From an uncultured Anaerolineae bacterium (lineage in GTDB: Bacteria > Chloroflexota > Anaerolineae > Anaerolineales > Villigracilaceae), in the NCBI GenBank assembly GCA_937120535.1, contig CAKZJX010000052.1:1-64000 (forward strand): 64,000 nt of DNA, given 5' to 3'. The translations under genes were made by a program, and so were the position numbers. The first letter of the stretch is position 1, and each line of letters opens with the position of its first letter. Of this stretch, positions 25,514 through 34,891 are shown in pieces. Under the pieces are notes generated by a model. The model was not told where the DNA came from and ran no database searches. It was given only the letters and a program-made list of their open reading frames with translations.

Positions 25514-26626
25514 ATGAAGACATGGGTTGAGAGGTTGGTCGATCTTGCTGTGCAGATTCAGCAGATCCCTGCGCCGACGTTTGAGGAGGAGGAACGGGCA
25601 GAATTCGTGCGCCGGCAGTTTTTGGCTGCAGGATTGCAGGAGGTGGGTATAGACCAGGCGGGGAATGTGCTGGGGCGATGGCCTGGTGAAGGGCCGGCCG
25701 GCCGGCCCTTGGTGGTAAGCGCTCATTTGGACACGGTGTTCCCGCGTTCGACGGAGTTGCGAGTTCGACGCCAGGGAAAACGCCTGTATGGCCCGGGATT
25801 GGGGGATAATTCGATCGGTGTGGCGGCCTTGCTGGGGTTGATCTGGCTGCTAAAGGAGAGGGGGATTCGCTTGCCGGGCGATCTCTGGTTGGTCGCTAAT
25901 ACGGGTGAGGAGGGGTTGGGCGATCTGCGAGGCATGAAGGCGGTGGTCCAGCATTTTGGCTCGCAGGTGATCGGTTATCTGGTGCTGGAAGGGATGGCGT
26001 TGGGGAATGTGTATCATCGCGGGGTGGCGGTGCATCGGTATCGAGTGGCTGTCCGGACGAGCGGTGGGCACGCTTGGTCGGACTACGGCCAGCCATCGGC
26101 CGTGCATGAGCTGGTGAAGTTGGCGTCTCAGATGATGGCTTTGCCTCTGCCGGCCTCGCCGCGCACTACGTTGAACATTGGGCGGATCGAAGGGGGCACT
26201 TCGGTGAACACGCTGGCCGCTCAGGCTTGGATGGAGATTGAGCTACGCTCAGAGGCGCTGAAGATGCTGGAGGGTTGGCTCCGGGCGGTGGAAACGCTGT
26301 TCGAAGCAGCCCGCCGGCCCGGGGTCCGGGTGGAAGCGCAGACGGTAGGACATCGCCCAGGCGGGGAGATGCCTCGATCGCATCCGTTGATCCGTTTGGC
26401 GGTGTCGTGTCTGCAGGAGCAGGGGATCGAGCCGAATTTGATCGGCGGGTCTACCGATGCGAATTTGCCGCTCAGCTTGGGATTGCCGGCCCTGGTGATG
26501 GGGGTGACCACCGGCGGCGGCGCTCATACGACGAAGGAGTTCATCGAGGTCGAGCCGATCGAGCAAGGCATGGAGGCGCTGGCGGCGTTTGTGCGTGGCG
26601 CGTTTGAAGTGGAGAGGTCGGCATGA
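25514..26626 (+). CDS. M20-family zinc peptidase
   Basis: 370 residues of the M20 metallopeptidase family (peptidase T, carboxypeptidase G2, acylaminoacid deacylases). SAHLDTVFP (about 75) provides a zinc-binding His and Asp, NTGEEGLGD (about 135) the catalytic glutamate pair, and GGGAHTTKEF (about 335) the last histidine. The middle (about 180-290) is the dimerisation insert. The repeated GGCCGG in codons 60-66 forms a perfect palindrome at 25690-25711. It overlaps the next gene by four bases (ATGA). The substrate is likely a small peptide or amidated amino acid. Confidence 0.9.
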   Translation: MKTWVERLVDLAVQIQQIPAPTFEEEERAEFVRRQFLAAGLQEVGIDQAGNVLGRWPGEGPAGRPLVVSAHLDTVFPRSTELRVRRQGKRLYGPGLGDNSIGVAALLGLIWLLKERGIRLPGDLWLVANTGEEGLGDLRGMKAVVQHFGSQVIGYLVLEGMALGNVYHRGVAVHRYRVAVRTSGGHAWSDYGQPSAVHELVKLASQMMALPLPASPRTTLNIGRIEGGTSVNTLAAQAWMEIELRSEALKMLEGWLRAVETLFEAARRPGVRVEAQTVGHRPGGEMPRSHPLIRLAVSCLQEQGIEPNLIGGSTDANLPLSLGLPALVMGVTTGGGAHTTKEFIEVEPIEQGMEALAAFVRGAFEVERSA

Positions 26627-27372
26627 ACGAGCGCAATCTGGAGAAGGCGGCGTTGCGCGGGGAGCCGTCGTATGTCTGGCGGGAGGGGCAGGAGCGTCGT
26701 CTGGCGATGATCGTGCGCGCCGCAGAGGAGCGGCTGCGCGGCCGGGTGTTGGAAAACGGCTGTGGGGTGGGGATGTACGTGGAGAAGTTGGCGACGTTTG
26801 GGGGGACGGTGATTGGGTTGGAGTATGACCTGCCGCGGGCGGCCGAGGCGCGACGACGATCGCCCCATGTGGTGAACGCGGCCGGCGAGGCGCTGCCGTT
26901 TCCGGCCGAGACGTTTGACGTGATCCTGAGCCACGAGGTGATCGAGCATGTCCAGGACGACCGGGCGGCGGTGCAGGAGATGGTGCGCACGCTGAAGCCC
27001 GGCGGGCGGATCGTGCTCTTTTGCCCCAATCGAGGTTATCCGTTTGAGACGCACGGCATCTATTGGCGTGGGCGCTATCGGTTTGGGAATATCCCTCTGG
27101 TAAATTATTTGCCGCGCCGTTGGCGCGATCGGTTGGCGCCGCATGTGCGGGTGTATTCGACCAGCGACTTGGAGAGGTTATTTGCTGGGTTGTCGGTTCG
27201 GTTTGTGGAACGCACGATCATTTTCGGGGCGTATGATAATTGGATCGCCCGCTTCGGGGGGTTCGGGCGGTTGGTGCGCGCTGTGTTGCAGGGGCTGGAG
27301 CGAACGCCGTTGCGCGTCTTTGGCTTATCGCATTTGTGGGTGATCGAGCGCCAAGCCGGCCCTGAGGCTTAG
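26623..27372 (+). CDS. Class I SAM-dependent methyltransferase
   Basis: 249 residues with a Rossmann methyltransferase core. Motif I is VLENGCGVGMYVEKL (about 42-56), the acidic residue after GLEYDL follows, and FDVILSHEVIEHVQD (about 98-112) is motif II typical of UbiE/Methyltransf_11 members. The C-terminal 90 residues contain a membrane-prone stretch. It overlaps the M20 gene by ATGA. Its TAG stop overlaps the E2 gene's stop on the other strand (27369-27372). The substrate is unknown. Confidence 0.88.
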   Translation: MNERNLEKAALRGEPSYVWREGQERRLAMIVRAAEERLRGRVLENGCGVGMYVEKLATFGGTVIGLEYDLPRAAEARRRSPHVVNAAGEALPFPAETFDVILSHEVIEHVQDDRAAVQEMVRTLKPGGRIVLFCPNRGYPFETHGIYWRGRYRFGNIPLVNYLPRRWRDRLAPHVRVYSTSDLERLFAGLSVRFVERTIIFGAYDNWIARFGGFGRLVRAVLQGLERTPLRVFGLSHLWVIERQAGPEA

Positions 27373-28652
27373 TCCCAGGTTTCTAGGGCCTCTTTCACTT
27401 TGGCGAGGAAGCCGTCGGCCACGGCACCATCGAGAATGCGGTGATCGAACACGAAAGACAGGTACACCATCGGGCGAATAGCCAAGGAGTCGTTGCCTTC
27501 GGCGTCGGTGACCACCACAGGTCGTTTGTGCATGGCGCCTATGCCCAGGATGCCGCATTGGGGCTGGTTGATGATCGGCATGGCGAAGAGGGAACCGCCG
27601 GTGCCGTGGTTGGTGAGGGTAAAGGTTCCGCCTTTGACGTCATCCGGTTGAAGTTTGCGGTTTCGGGCACGTTGGGCTAGGTCGTTTACGGCGCGGGCCA
27701 TGCCGAGCAGGGAGAGCGCATCGGCTTGTTTGATGACCGGCACGATCAGCCCTTCTTCGCCCAGGGAGACAGCCATTCCTAGGTTGATGTCTTTGTGGAG
27801 TAGGATGCCCTCCTCGGTCCAGGAGGAGTTGACGATCGGGTAGGCTTTTAGGCCGGCGACGATGGCCAGCATGAAGTAGGCAGTGAAGGTCAAGTTGACG
27901 CCGTCGCGCTCGAAGAGCGGCTTGTGGACCTGGCGGTGTTTGACAACTCGCGAGAGATCGGCTTCCATTACGGTGAGCACATGGGGCGATACGGATTTCG
28001 AGAGCACCATGTGCTCGGCAATCTGTTTGCGGATCAGGGTGTGTTTGATCAGGCGGTCGCCGGCGGCTGGCGTGGGTGCGGGTTGGGGGGCTGGCGGAAC
28101 GGGGGATGGCGCAGGCGGTGGTGTGGGGGCGGGAGCAGCCGGCGCGGCGGCTTGAGTTTGGCGTTGTCCCAGATGGTTCAGCACGTCTTGCTTGGTGATG
28201 CGGCCGTGCAGGCCGGTTCCGCGCACCTGGGAGAGATCGATCCCATGTTCGGCGGCCAGTTTGGCCACCACAGGCGAGATGAATCCTAACTCGCGCAGGG
28301 CCGGCCCAGCGGAAGGGGCAGGTGCTGGCGAGGGCTGAGGTGCTTGCACTCTTGATTCGTCAGGCCGAGACACAGCAGTCGTTTCGCCGGGTTTGGTTTC
28401 TTCGAGGCGTTCCCCGACCTGACCGATCCATGCCAGCAGTTGGCCCACTCGGGCCGGCTGTCCTTCGGGCACTTCGATCTTGAGGAGGATGCCCGAGGCC
28501 GGCGAAGGGACCTCGGTGTCTACCTTATCGGTGTTGACTTCGAGCAGTGGTTCCAGTTCGCGAATTGGATCGCCTTCCTTTTTGAGCCATTTGGTCACCG
28601 TTACTTCTTCTACACCTTCACCGAGCCGTGGAACAAGCACTTTTGTAGCCAT
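27369..28652 (-). CDS. 2-oxoacid dehydrogenase E2 (dihydrolipoyl acyltransferase)
   Basis: 427 residues with the classic E2 order: lipoyl domain (1-78) with the lipoylated lysine in NTDKVDTEV (about 42), a Pro/Ala-rich linker, a subunit-binding domain (about 118-155: ISPVVAKLAAEHGIDL, GTGLHGRITKQDV), a second linker and the catalytic domain. The active site is DHRILDG near the C-terminus (HxxxDG). It transfers an acyl group from the lipoyl arm to CoA. It lies 65 bases after the fused E1 gene; no E3 gene is nearby. The substrate (pyruvate or a branched-chain oxoacid) is unsettled; the pairing with an E1 of this type suggests the latter. Confidence 0.94.
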   Translation of the reverse strand: MATKVLVPRLGEGVEEVTVTKWLKKEGDPIRELEPLLEVNTDKVDTEVPSPASGILLKIEVPEGQPARVGQLLAWIGQVGERLEETKPGETTAVSRPDESRVQAPQPSPAPAPSAGPALRELGFISPVVAKLAAEHGIDLSQVRGTGLHGRITKQDVLNHLGQRQTQAAAPAAPAPTPPPAPSPVPPAPQPAPTPAAGDRLIKHTLIRKQIAEHMVLSKSVSPHVLTVMEADLSRVVKHRQVHKPLFERDGVNLTFTAYFMLAIVAGLKAYPIVNSSWTEEGILLHKDINLGMAVSLGEEGLIVPVIKQADALSLLGMARAVNDLAQRARNRKLQPDDVKGGTFTLTNHGTGGSLFAMPIINQPQCGILGIGAMHKRPVVVTDAEGNDSLAIRPMVYLSFVFDHRILDGAVADGFLAKVKEALETWD

Positions 28653-28717
28653 GTTCTCTCCAAGGGAATAAGATTTCCTGATCGGACTTATTTGTAGAGG
28701 GGTGTGATGAGGCGCGT

Positions 28718-31129
28718 TTACTTAAACAACGGATAGGCTGCCGGGTCCACCTCGTGCATCATTTCGTATACAACGTCAAAGATCGTCTCAGCATTGGGTT
28801 TGGACCAGTAATCGCCATCGTTGCCGTAGGCTGGACGATGGGGTTTGCCGGGCAGGGTGCGAGGCGGCGAGTCTAGGTAATAGTAGCCGCCTTGTTTTTC
28901 GATCACTTCTTGTAGCATATAGGCAGTGGTGCCGCCCGGAACGTCTTCGTCCACGAAGAGGATGCGGTTGGTCTTCTTGAGCGATTCCAGGATATGGCCG
29001 TGGATGTCGAACGGCAACAAGGTTTGGGCGTCGATCACTTCCACATCGATCCCCACCTGGCTCAAACGTTCAGCGGCGTTCAGGGCGATGCGACAGCAAG
29101 CGCCGTAGGTGACCAGGGTGAGGTCGTTGCCCGGGCGCAGCACTTCGGGGATACCGATCGGCACGGTCAGTTGGTCGATATTATCGGGCAGGCGCTCTTT
29201 GACGCGGTAGCCGTTGAGCACTTCGACGATCACCGCTGGCTCGTCGGCCTGGAGTAGCGTGTTGTAGAAGCCGGCGGCGCGCGTCATGTCGCGCGGTGTC
29301 AGCACGTACATGCCGCGCACTAGGTGGATTAGGCCGGCCATGAGCGAACCGGAATGCCAGATGCCCTCTAGCCGATGACCTCGGGTGCGCACGATCACGG
29401 GAGCTGCCTGTCCGCCGACAGTGCGCCAACGCAAGGCGGCCAGATCATCGGACATCAACTGCAAGGCGTAGAGCAGGTAATCTAGGTATTGAATTTCGCA
29501 GATCGGGCGCAGGCCGCGCATGGCCAAACCGATGGCTTGCCCGAGAATGGTGGCTTCGCGAATGCCGGTATCGGTCACCCGCCATTCGCCGTATTTTTCC
29601 TGCAGGCCCCGAAAGCCTTGATTCACGTCTCCCAGCCGGCCCACGTCTTCGCCGAAGGCGATCACCCGCGGTTCCCGCGCCAGGATCGCGTCAAAAGCAG
29701 CGTTTAGCACTTCGAAACCGAACACCGTCGGCGAAGAGGCCGAGTAAACCGGCTTGACATCGGGCACCTTCAAAGCTGTTCCGTTGTAGAGATGGGAGCT
29801 GTAGCGTTGCTCGTTGATCGCTTCTTGCTCGCGCTTCCATTGGATGAGTACCTGATGGGTTGGATGGGGCTCGTGGCGCAGCAGGCGCAACGCCTCGTGC
29901 ACGGCGGCATGAATATCGCGCCGGCTGAGCAAGGGCAGATCGGCCAGGCGATCTTTGATTTCCATCAAGGCCGCAGCGTGGAGCGATGTGGCAGCGATCT
30001 CATCTAACATGTCCATCACCTGAGCGCGCTCGTCCAGGATGGGCCCCATATAAGCATTCCAGGCGGCTTTGCGGATCTCCTCGACGTGTTCACGCTCAGA
30101 AATCTCGATAGCAGTCACTTCAGCATCGGTGGCGATCTCGGTGGCAATGATCCACTCGCGCATCTTGCGCAGGCAATCGTATTCTTGTTCCCACCTCAGG
30201 CGTTCAGGGCTTTTGTAGCGTTCGTGAGAACCACTGGTGCTATGCCCTTGGGGTTGGGTCAGCTCGATCACGTGCACCAGTTGCGGGATGTGGTAGGTAC
30301 GGGCGATCTCGGCGGCGGTCTGGTAGGTTTCGATCAGAGCCGGATAGTCCCAGCCGCGCACCTGGTACAAGTCATAGCCGCGCTCGCATTCCGGCGCTGG
30401 GCAGGGATCGCGCTGAAAGCCCTTCAAGATGGCAAAGATGTTTTCTTTGACCATTTGAAATTGATTGGGCACCGAGATGCCGTAGCCATCGTCGTAGACC
30501 GAGATCACCGCCGGCGCATGCAATACCCCGATGGCGTTCACACTTTCCCAGAAAAGCCCTTCAGCTGTCGAGGCGTTCCCGATGCTGACCCAGACGACCT
30601 CATCGCCGTTGCGCGAGAACTGTGGAAACGCTTGTAGATCGGGAATTTTTCGGTAGAGCACTGAAGCATAGGCCAGGCCCACGGCGCGCGGCATTTGCGA
30701 GGCAGTAGGGGAGAGGTCAGCGGCTACGTTGTACATCTCAACTTGGGGCAGCCAGGAACCATCTGGTGCGAGGTAACGCGAGACGAAGTGGGCGTTCATC
30801 ATTCGTCCGCCTGAGTTCGGATCGGCGTTCAGATCAGCATGGGCGTAGAGCTGGGCGAAGAACTGTTGAATGGTCATCACACCCAAGAAGAACATCCAGG
30901 TCTGATCGCGATAGTAGCCAGATCGCCAATCCCCCTTCCGAAAGGCCCGTGCGATGGCCAAGTTAACCAATTCCTTTCCGTCCCCAAAGATGCCAAATTT
31001 GGCTTTTCCGCTGAGCACTTCCCGTCGTCCGATCAAGCTAGCCTGACGCGAAGCATATGCCAAGCGATAGTCATCTAGGATTTCCCTCGGTTCGAGGGGA
31101 AGGAAAGCAGATTTTTTCTTTCTGGTCAT
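28718..31129 (-). CDS. 2-oxoacid dehydrogenase E1, alpha and beta subunits fused
   Basis: 803 residues carrying both E1 halves in one chain. Residues 1 to about 430 match the alpha subunit, with thiamine-diphosphate contacts at GNASTAEGLFW and YDDGYGIS. Residues about 455-803 match the beta subunit (FGEDVGRLGDVNQGFRGL, RTRGHRLEG, VPGGTTAYM). Alpha and beta are usually separate genes, though fused forms occur in Bacteroidetes and Chloroflexota. E1 decarboxylates the oxoacid and passes the acyl group to E2. GGAGAG precedes the ATG. It heads the E1-E2 unit. The substrate is not certain; the HSTSGSHERYK motif is like branched-chain enzymes. Confidence 0.93.
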   Translation of the reverse strand: MTRKKKSAFLPLEPREILDDYRLAYASRQASLIGRREVLSGKAKFGIFGDGKELVNLAIARAFRKGDWRSGYYRDQTWMFFLGVMTIQQFFAQLYAHADLNADPNSGGRMMNAHFVSRYLAPDGSWLPQVEMYNVAADLSPTASQMPRAVGLAYASVLYRKIPDLQAFPQFSRNGDEVVWVSIGNASTAEGLFWESVNAIGVLHAPAVISVYDDGYGISVPNQFQMVKENIFAILKGFQRDPCPAPECERGYDLYQVRGWDYPALIETYQTAAEIARTYHIPQLVHVIELTQPQGHSTSGSHERYKSPERLRWEQEYDCLRKMREWIIATEIATDAEVTAIEISEREHVEEIRKAAWNAYMGPILDERAQVMDMLDEIAATSLHAAALMEIKDRLADLPLLSRRDIHAAVHEALRLLRHEPHPTHQVLIQWKREQEAINEQRYSSHLYNGTALKVPDVKPVYSASSPTVFGFEVLNAAFDAILAREPRVIAFGEDVGRLGDVNQGFRGLQEKYGEWRVTDTGIREATILGQAIGLAMRGLRPICEIQYLDYLLYALQLMSDDLAALRWRTVGGQAAPVIVRTRGHRLEGIWHSGSLMAGLIHLVRGMYVLTPRDMTRAAGFYNTLLQADEPAVIVEVLNGYRVKERLPDNIDQLTVPIGIPEVLRPGNDLTLVTYGACCRIALNAAERLSQVGIDVEVIDAQTLLPFDIHGHILESLKKTNRILFVDEDVPGGTTAYMLQEVIEKQGGYYYLDSPPRTLPGKPHRPAYGNDGDYWSKPNAETIFDVVYEMMHEVDPAAYPLFK

Positions 31130-31467
31130 GCCACTCTCCAGAGAGAGAGATCACTCGTGCAGGATAGGCGTGTTTCAACAAAGTCGGTTGCGGCGAATGG
31201 GAGAGAGCAGATAGGATTATACAAGTTTATCCGAAGTCTGTCGAACCGAATTATGGAAACGGCAATTCCACCATCAAACAGCCTAGCGTTCGAACATCTC
31301 CAAACCCGTCAAAAATGTTACAATGTCGCCAGTCGGAAGGTGTTTGAAAATAATCATCCCTTTGCGACAAGAGCGATCAAAGGTGCTGGTCACGAACGTA
31401 AATAACGAATGTGTGAACATGGGGGTAAAATAACAACGTCAGCCCCTATCCCGCAACGGTGAGCCAT
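31130..31467. other. Divergent intergenic region with putative promoters and a repeated motif
   Basis: About 338 bases without a gene. It holds a 26-base motif at 31303-31328 that also occurs at 92-118, containing TACAAT, and a TAAAAT box at 31426-31431 ahead of the exonuclease-like gene. An 82-codon frame begins with GTG at 31157 but its product looks unlike a protein and I do not accept it. Confidence 0.4.
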
Positions 31468-32730
31468 ATGCTTCCTAATTCGCTGATCGCCAAACTGAAA
31501 GCCCTGGGCGTTTCCGTGGGGACGGATCATCTGCAGACCACGCACGCGCTAGAGAAAAACACACGTGCGGCCCCCATCCATGCTGTTCTTGATGGCGAGT
31601 ATTGCTCGACGCCGCGCGGTGAGCTGTTCGTAGTAGAGCAGAGCTTTGGGCCGGAATACCGCCATGGCCGGCAGCCACTGCCGATCGACTCCCTTCAAGG
31701 AATTGCCCAGGCCCTGAGCGATCCCCGTCTGGAGACGCTCTCCCCCTCCTCGCTGGTCTTTCTGGATATCGAAACTTCTGGCCTGACTGGGGGTGCAGGG
31801 ACTCTGATTTTCTTGGTCGGGGTAGGACGCTTCGACGGAGAGAGTTTTCGGTTAACGCAATATTTCCTGCATCGCCCAAGCGACGAGCCGGCCCTACTGG
31901 AAACCCTGCTACAGGTTCTTGCCCCTTACCATGTCTTGGTCACGTTCAACGGCAAAACCTTTGACGTACCGCTGCTCAACAATCGCTACACCTTGCACCA
32001 CATTCCCTCGCCACTAAAGGACCCTATCCACATCGATCTGCTCTCCTTCGCCCGCCGCCTGTGGCGAGAACGCTTGCCCTCGCGCACCCTGAAATCCCTA
32101 GAAGAGACCATCCTCGAGGCGTCACGCACCATCGATGAAGTGTCCGGCTATGAAATCCCTTGGCTCTACTTTAACTACCTGCGCACCGGCGATGCATCGT
32201 CGCTCAAAGGAGTCTTCCATCACAACGCCCTGGACGTCATCTCTATGGCAGCGCTCTTGAGCCACATCACCGCTCTCCTTCAGGACCCCTTTGCCGGCCG
32301 GCTGAATCATGGCTTGGATTTCTTTGCCCTGGGAAAGTTCTACGAAGCCCTCGACCATCCTGATATAGCAGCGCAGCTTTTCGAACATGCCCTCGCCTTC
32401 GATCTCGATCCCAACGATTTGGAACGCATCGTTCGGCGTCTGTCTACCTTACACAAACGTCGGGGCAACATCACGCAGGCCGTTCGCTTATGGGAGAAAG
32501 CCGCCTCCCAAGGACACTTATATGCCTTCGTAGAGCTGGCAAAATATTATGAACATCATCGCCACGACTACCCAACCGCTCTACGGTGGACAGCAGCTGC
32601 CCTCGACCACCTTGAAAAGCACCCCCTGCCGGCCCACGTCCGAGAGCGCCGGCAGAACGAATTGCGCCATCGCCTGAGCCGCCTGCAGACCAAAGTGCAG
32701 GTCGATTCAAAGACCAAAAAATCGGTATAA
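31468..32730 (+). CDS. RNase H-like (YprB/DEDD) exonuclease with C-terminal TPR region
   Basis: About 420 residues. An N-terminal region (1-85) is followed by a DEDDh exonuclease-type domain with FLDIETSGLTGGAGT (about 92), FNGKTFDVPLL (about 155), and HHNALDVISMA (about 250). These are the acidic residues and histidine of the YprB_like family, thought to act on nucleic acid 3' ends. The C-terminal third (about 265-420) holds TPR-like repeats. The ATG at 31468 has GGTGAG just ahead; a GTG at 31459 is an alternative. It is divergent from the E1 gene and ends eight bases before the next gene. Confidence 0.88.
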   Translation: MLPNSLIAKLKALGVSVGTDHLQTTHALEKNTRAAPIHAVLDGEYCSTPRGELFVVEQSFGPEYRHGRQPLPIDSLQGIAQALSDPRLETLSPSSLVFLDIETSGLTGGAGTLIFLVGVGRFDGESFRLTQYFLHRPSDEPALLETLLQVLAPYHVLVTFNGKTFDVPLLNNRYTLHHIPSPLKDPIHIDLLSFARRLWRERLPSRTLKSLEETILEASRTIDEVSGYEIPWLYFNYLRTGDASSLKGVFHHNALDVISMAALLSHITALLQDPFAGRLNHGLDFFALGKFYEALDHPDIAAQLFEHALAFDLDPNDLERIVRRLSTLHKRRGNITQAVRLWEKAASQGHLYAFVELAKYYEHHRHDYPTALRWTAAALDHLEKHPLPAHVRERRQNELRHRLSRLQTKVQVDSKTKKSV

Positions 32731-32731
32731 T
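32726..32731 (+). promoter_or_regulatory. -10 box of the polytopic membrane protein gene, leaderless type
   Basis: TATAAT lies inside the last codons of the upstream gene, and only seven bases separate it from the ATG at 32739. No SD is present. Confidence 0.5.
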
Positions 32732-32738
32732 CCCACCC

Positions 32739-34862
32739 ATGATTTCCTTTTACGATCGCCTGCTGCGTTTGATCTTTGTCCTGGCTTCGGCGGCCGTGCT
32801 CACTCAAGCCTCAATCGAAATGCATCATGTGGCTTGGGGCACCGGCATCTGGTTGGGTGAATATTCGCTCAAGTGGGGCCTTGGCTTCTTTGGGTTTGCT
32901 GCGGGCTGCCTGGGCTTGTTCATCGTGGCCGTGCTGGTAGCGTGGTGGCCCGAACGATGGATGACCATTCGCCTTTGGCTCACCCGCACCCGAAATCGTT
33001 TGCCGCTGCCCGTGCGGGGAGGATTCGCACTGACATGCGCCCTGGCGCCGGTGCTCTTCTTCCAATACACGATGTGGGGCGTGGTCTTTGCTGGTCCAGG
33101 TATGCGCCTTTTGGTATGGGGATTGTCCACGCTCGGGTTGGCGATTGCGATCGGGCGCGGGGAACAGCTGCTCGGTTGGAAAGAATCGCTGATTGCCTCA
33201 TTGGTCGGGGGAGCGTTGATCGGCATGGCCATCCCCCTAGCGACGGTAACCGATTATCCTTTCTCGTTGGGCTGGTCCGAAGGCAACCGCCTGTGGGATT
33301 ACTCCGTCCTGTTCGGCAGGGAGCGCTATCTGGTCCCGCCTGGAATGAAGCTGGCCCCCTTCCTCGACGTAGGACGCCAACTGATCGGCGGCTTGCCTTT
33401 CCTCTACCCCAATCTCACCATTCTCCAGGAACGTCTATGGCTGGGGCTGATAGGCATCTTGCCCTACGTCCTGCTCAGCTGGAGCATGTTTCACGTTCCG
33501 CACCATCGTTTGGCCGGCGTCCCGATTCCGGCCCTTCCGTGGCTCTTGGCCGGCCTATGGGGCTTCCTGTTCTTGCGCCAGGGCCCTATTCATCCGCCGT
33601 TGCTGATCAGCGCCATCCTGGTGGCTCTGGTTTGGCGGCGCTCGCTGTGGATCGCCGTCCCGGTCCTGATAGCTGCCGGCTACTTTGCCGCCGTCAGCCG
33701 CTTCACCTGGACCTTCGCCCCAGCCATGTGGGCCGGCATGCTCTGGTTTTCCAGCGCCGATCCCCAAGATCAACGCCTGGATCGTCGTGATTGGCATCGG
33801 ACCATTGCCCTGGCTCTGGCCGGCCTGGTGGGAGGGCTGCTCCTGCCGCAACTGACTGGCGTCCTGACCGACAAAGGCAACACTCCCATCACCCAAGTGA
33901 CCGACGCCCTAACGCGCCAACCCCTGCTCTGGTACCGCTTGCTCCCCAACAGCACCTATCCCCCCGGCATCCTGCTCGGCCTGCTCCTGGCCGTCCTGCC
34001 GCTCATCCTGGTGCTGGCCATCACCGTGTGGCGCGGCCTCTGGCGGCCCAACTTCTGGCAGCGCTTGGCCGTCCTGGGCGCCCTGGGCGCCTTCCTGATC
34101 GTCGGCCTGATCGCCAGCACCAAGATCGGCGGCGGTGGCGACCTGCACAACCTGGACATGTTCCTGATCGGCCTACTGTTCACGGCCAGCATTGCCTGGG
34201 AGAAAAACCTTCGCACCTCGAGCGGCAAGCTCTGGATAACAGAACAAGCCTCCCTTTCCCCCTGGCTACGCCTGCTCCTGATCGTCATGGTGATGCTGCC
34301 GGCCTACAACTCACTCATGCGCATGCGGCCCCTCCTCTACGCCGATGACTTCCAGCGCCTAAAAGTCCTGGCCGATGTAGAAGACCCCTATGCCGATCCG
34401 CGCGTGCTCGGTCTGCTGCCGCCCCGTCAAAAAGTCCGCGAAGTGCTCGACGTGGTGCGCGCTCGAGTGCAAGAAGCCGCTGCACGCGGCGAAGTGTTGT
34501 TCATGGATCAGCGTCAACTGCTGACCTTCGGATACATCCAAGGCGTTCCCCTGGTGCCGGAATACGAGAAGAAATACCTCATGGATCAAGCCATGGGAGA
34601 AACCGCCGCCCTGACCTTCCCTGCCTTCTATCGCGACTTAGGCCGACACCGCTTCACTCTCATCATCAGCGATCCCTTGCGCCTGCCCATCAAAGACAGC
34701 GAATATGGCTTTGGCGAGGAGAACAACGCCTGGGTGAAGTGGGTTGCCGTACCGATCCTGTGCTACTACGAACCGGACAAAACGTTCAAAGAATTTCGAA
34801 TACAACTCCTCATCCCGCGCGCCGCCGTCTCCCCGGACTGTGCGCTGCCTGTCTCACCCTAA
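32739..34862 (+). CDS. Large polytopic membrane protein of unknown function
   Basis: 707 residues with roughly 12-14 hydrophobic segments, the first at 8-24. A loop after segment 5 (around residue 185-225) contains LGWSEGNRLWDYS and the last ~170 residues are soluble. It resembles in outline the GT-C type glycosyltransferases or O-antigen-ligase-like proteins, but no catalytic motif is certain, so no function is given. TATAAT at 32726-32731 places transcription almost at the ATG. The methyltransferase gene follows after 29 bases. Confidence 0.8.
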   Translation: MISFYDRLLRLIFVLASAAVLTQASIEMHHVAWGTGIWLGEYSLKWGLGFFGFAAGCLGLFIVAVLVAWWPERWMTIRLWLTRTRNRLPLPVRGGFALTCALAPVLFFQYTMWGVVFAGPGMRLLVWGLSTLGLAIAIGRGEQLLGWKESLIASLVGGALIGMAIPLATVTDYPFSLGWSEGNRLWDYSVLFGRERYLVPPGMKLAPFLDVGRQLIGGLPFLYPNLTILQERLWLGLIGILPYVLLSWSMFHVPHHRLAGVPIPALPWLLAGLWGFLFLRQGPIHPPLLISAILVALVWRRSLWIAVPVLIAAGYFAAVSRFTWTFAPAMWAGMLWFSSADPQDQRLDRRDWHRTIALALAGLVGGLLLPQLTGVLTDKGNTPITQVTDALTRQPLLWYRLLPNSTYPPGILLGLLLAVLPLILVLAITVWRGLWRPNFWQRLAVLGALGAFLIVGLIASTKIGGGGDLHNLDMFLIGLLFTASIAWEKNLRTSSGKLWITEQASLSPWLRLLLIVMVMLPAYNSLMRMRPLLYADDFQRLKVLADVEDPYADPRVLGLLPPRQKVREVLDVVRARVQEAAARGEVLFMDQRQLLTFGYIQGVPLVPEYEKKYLMDQAMGETAALTFPAFYRDLGRHRFTLIISDPLRLPIKDSEYGFGEENNAWVKWVAVPILCYYEPDKTFKEFRIQLLIPRAAVSPDCALPVSP

Positions 34863-34891
34863 CCCTGCGGGATCCTTTCTCAAAGACCGAC

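Noticed and set aside
31157-31405. 82-codon frame in the divergent gap
   Set aside because: It has a GTG start, no SD, no protein-like pattern and covers promoter-like sequence.
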